From the NCBI GenBank assembly GCA_031835245.1, contig JAVKOQ010000239.1, forward strand, positions 16,817 through 80,816: a stretch of DNA of 64,000 bases, given 5' to 3'. Of this stretch, positions 63,621 through 64,000 are shown in pieces. The stretch comes from Balamuthia mandrillaris (lineage: Eukaryota > Discosea > Longamoebia > Balamuthiidae). A program made the translations under genes and the position numbers. The notes beneath the pieces are model-generated. The model saw only the letters and a program-made list of their open reading frames with translations, was not told the DNA's origin and searched no databases. Position 1 is the stretch's first letter. Each line of letters opens with the position of its first letter.

Positions 63621-64000
63621 CAAAACCGAGCGGCCTTCCCGAAAAAGTGGAAACCCCACAGGAGGTTAGACCTCCTAAAACCTGCCAGCCCGGTCAGGTG
63701 CCAGCGGACTGCCAGCGGAATCCGTGCCTGGATGACACACCTGCCTTTGCACCTCCAATGGAAGCCAACCTATCTACCACACCATCCCAACTTCAAAACT
63801 TGGAACAAGCGATCTCTCACACCCCCCACACCCTCCCAACTTCAAAACGTGTAACAGGCGATCTCTAGCAACCTATGTGCCTCCCAACGCACTCTGCCCG
63901 ATGGGCATTGACGCCAGTAAGCGGTGCCGTAGGTATTCTACCTACGAGGTTGAGCGGCCCCGCCCACTAGATAGCCAATAAACTATTTCCAAAAAAAAAA
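63621..64000 (+). other. LINE 3' untranslated region and poly-A
   Basis: A 370-bp GC-richer tail after the ORF2 stop. It includes two near-identical pieces (TCCCAACTTCAAAAC, at 63784-63798 and 63835-63849, each followed by a GCGATCTCT-type word), a stem-like GTAGGTATTCTACCTAC (63930-63946), an AATAAA signal (63977-63982) and poly-A to the window end. The stem just before the tail could be the RT recognition structure. Confidence 0.75.

Larger units (their letters stand above)
57440..64000 (+). mobile_element. Non-LTR retrotransposon (LINE) with RNase H, near full length
   Basis: This element has an A/C-rich plus strand and no CT microsatellites, unlike all flanking DNA. Its 5' UTR runs about 57440-58235, ORF1 58236-59135 (plus a continuation in another frame to 59320), ORF2 59298-63620, and the 3' UTR 63621-63990, ending in at least ten A at the window edge. 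There are no terminal repeats, protease or integrase, which excludes LTR types. APE-type endonuclease, reverse transcriptase, RNase H and a terminal CCHC-like finger place it among APE-class LINEs with RNase H (I/R1/L1-like grade); the exact clade needs a tree. The long intact ORF2 suggests a recent insertion. The left edge is estimated from the change of composition; target-site duplications cannot be checked because the right flank is outside. Confidence 0.92.

Noticed and set aside
57440-64000. LTR retrotransposon or viral polymerase suggested by RT plus RNase H
   Set aside because: There are no terminal repeats, protease or integrase; an APE-type endonuclease and a 3' poly-A tail identify a LINE.

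Overview
This is eukaryotic DNA from a free-living protist. It has densely packed protein genes with many short introns (mostly 55-300 nt, GT-AG) and very abundant simple repeats. The gene set fits an amoebozoan best: a Frizzled-like receptor with a cysteine-rich domain, a PEN-2 gamma-secretase subunit, a RasGEF with tandem ubiquitin-like folds, a RasGAP/RhoGAP/LIM protein, a CRIB-type Ste20 kinase, decayed amoeba-style ankyrin repeats and a LINE. The species cannot be named from sequence alone. Exon models were joined by hand on GT-AG signals, reading frame and remembered family alignments. Most multi-exon models sum to an exact multiple of three.

Layout, left to right: RasGEF (+, 5' end outside the window); PEN-2 (-); PCID2/Thp1-like TREX-2 subunit (-); FYVE-GTPase-DUF697 protein (+); ATRX-like SNF2 ATPase with a polyglutamine tract (-); aspartate dehydrogenase-like ASPDH (+); Frizzled-like receptor (-); HhH-GPD DNA glycosylase with an iron-sulfur cluster (+); CCCH zinc-finger protein (+); JMJD4-like oxygenase (+); CRIB-containing PAK-like kinase (-); beta-COP (+); a large coiled-coil protein (+); SH3-JmjC protein (+); EF-hand protein (-); RasGAP-RhoGAP-LIM protein (+); F-box/WD40 protein (-); decayed ankyrin gene (+); truncated or interrupted S9 peptidase (+); and, from about 57.4 kb to the window end, a nearly complete non-LTR retrotransposon (RRM-bearing ORF1; EN-RT-RNase H ORF2; 3' poly-A).

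Genes are mostly convergent or divergent neighbours with very short spacers: 42 bp between two convergent stops near 31.1 kb, and about 160 bp between divergent starts near 19.5 kb. There is no operon logic. Several genes share themes: small-GTPase signalling (RasGEF, RasGAP/RhoGAP, CRIB kinase, GTPase), membrane traffic (beta-COP, FYVE), 2-oxoglutarate oxygenases (JMJD4-like, SH3-JmjC), and chromatin, mRNA export and DNA repair.

The most unusual points are the domain fusions (RasGAP+RhoGAP+LIM, FYVE+GTPase+DUF697, SH3+JmjC, five ubiquitin-like folds+RasGEF), a 17-nt microexon carrying the iron ligands of the JMJD4 homologue, a repeated near-palindromic promoter motif (ATGACGACATGA) at three promoters, and a strong rule that intronic microsatellites are pyrimidine-rich on the sense strand.
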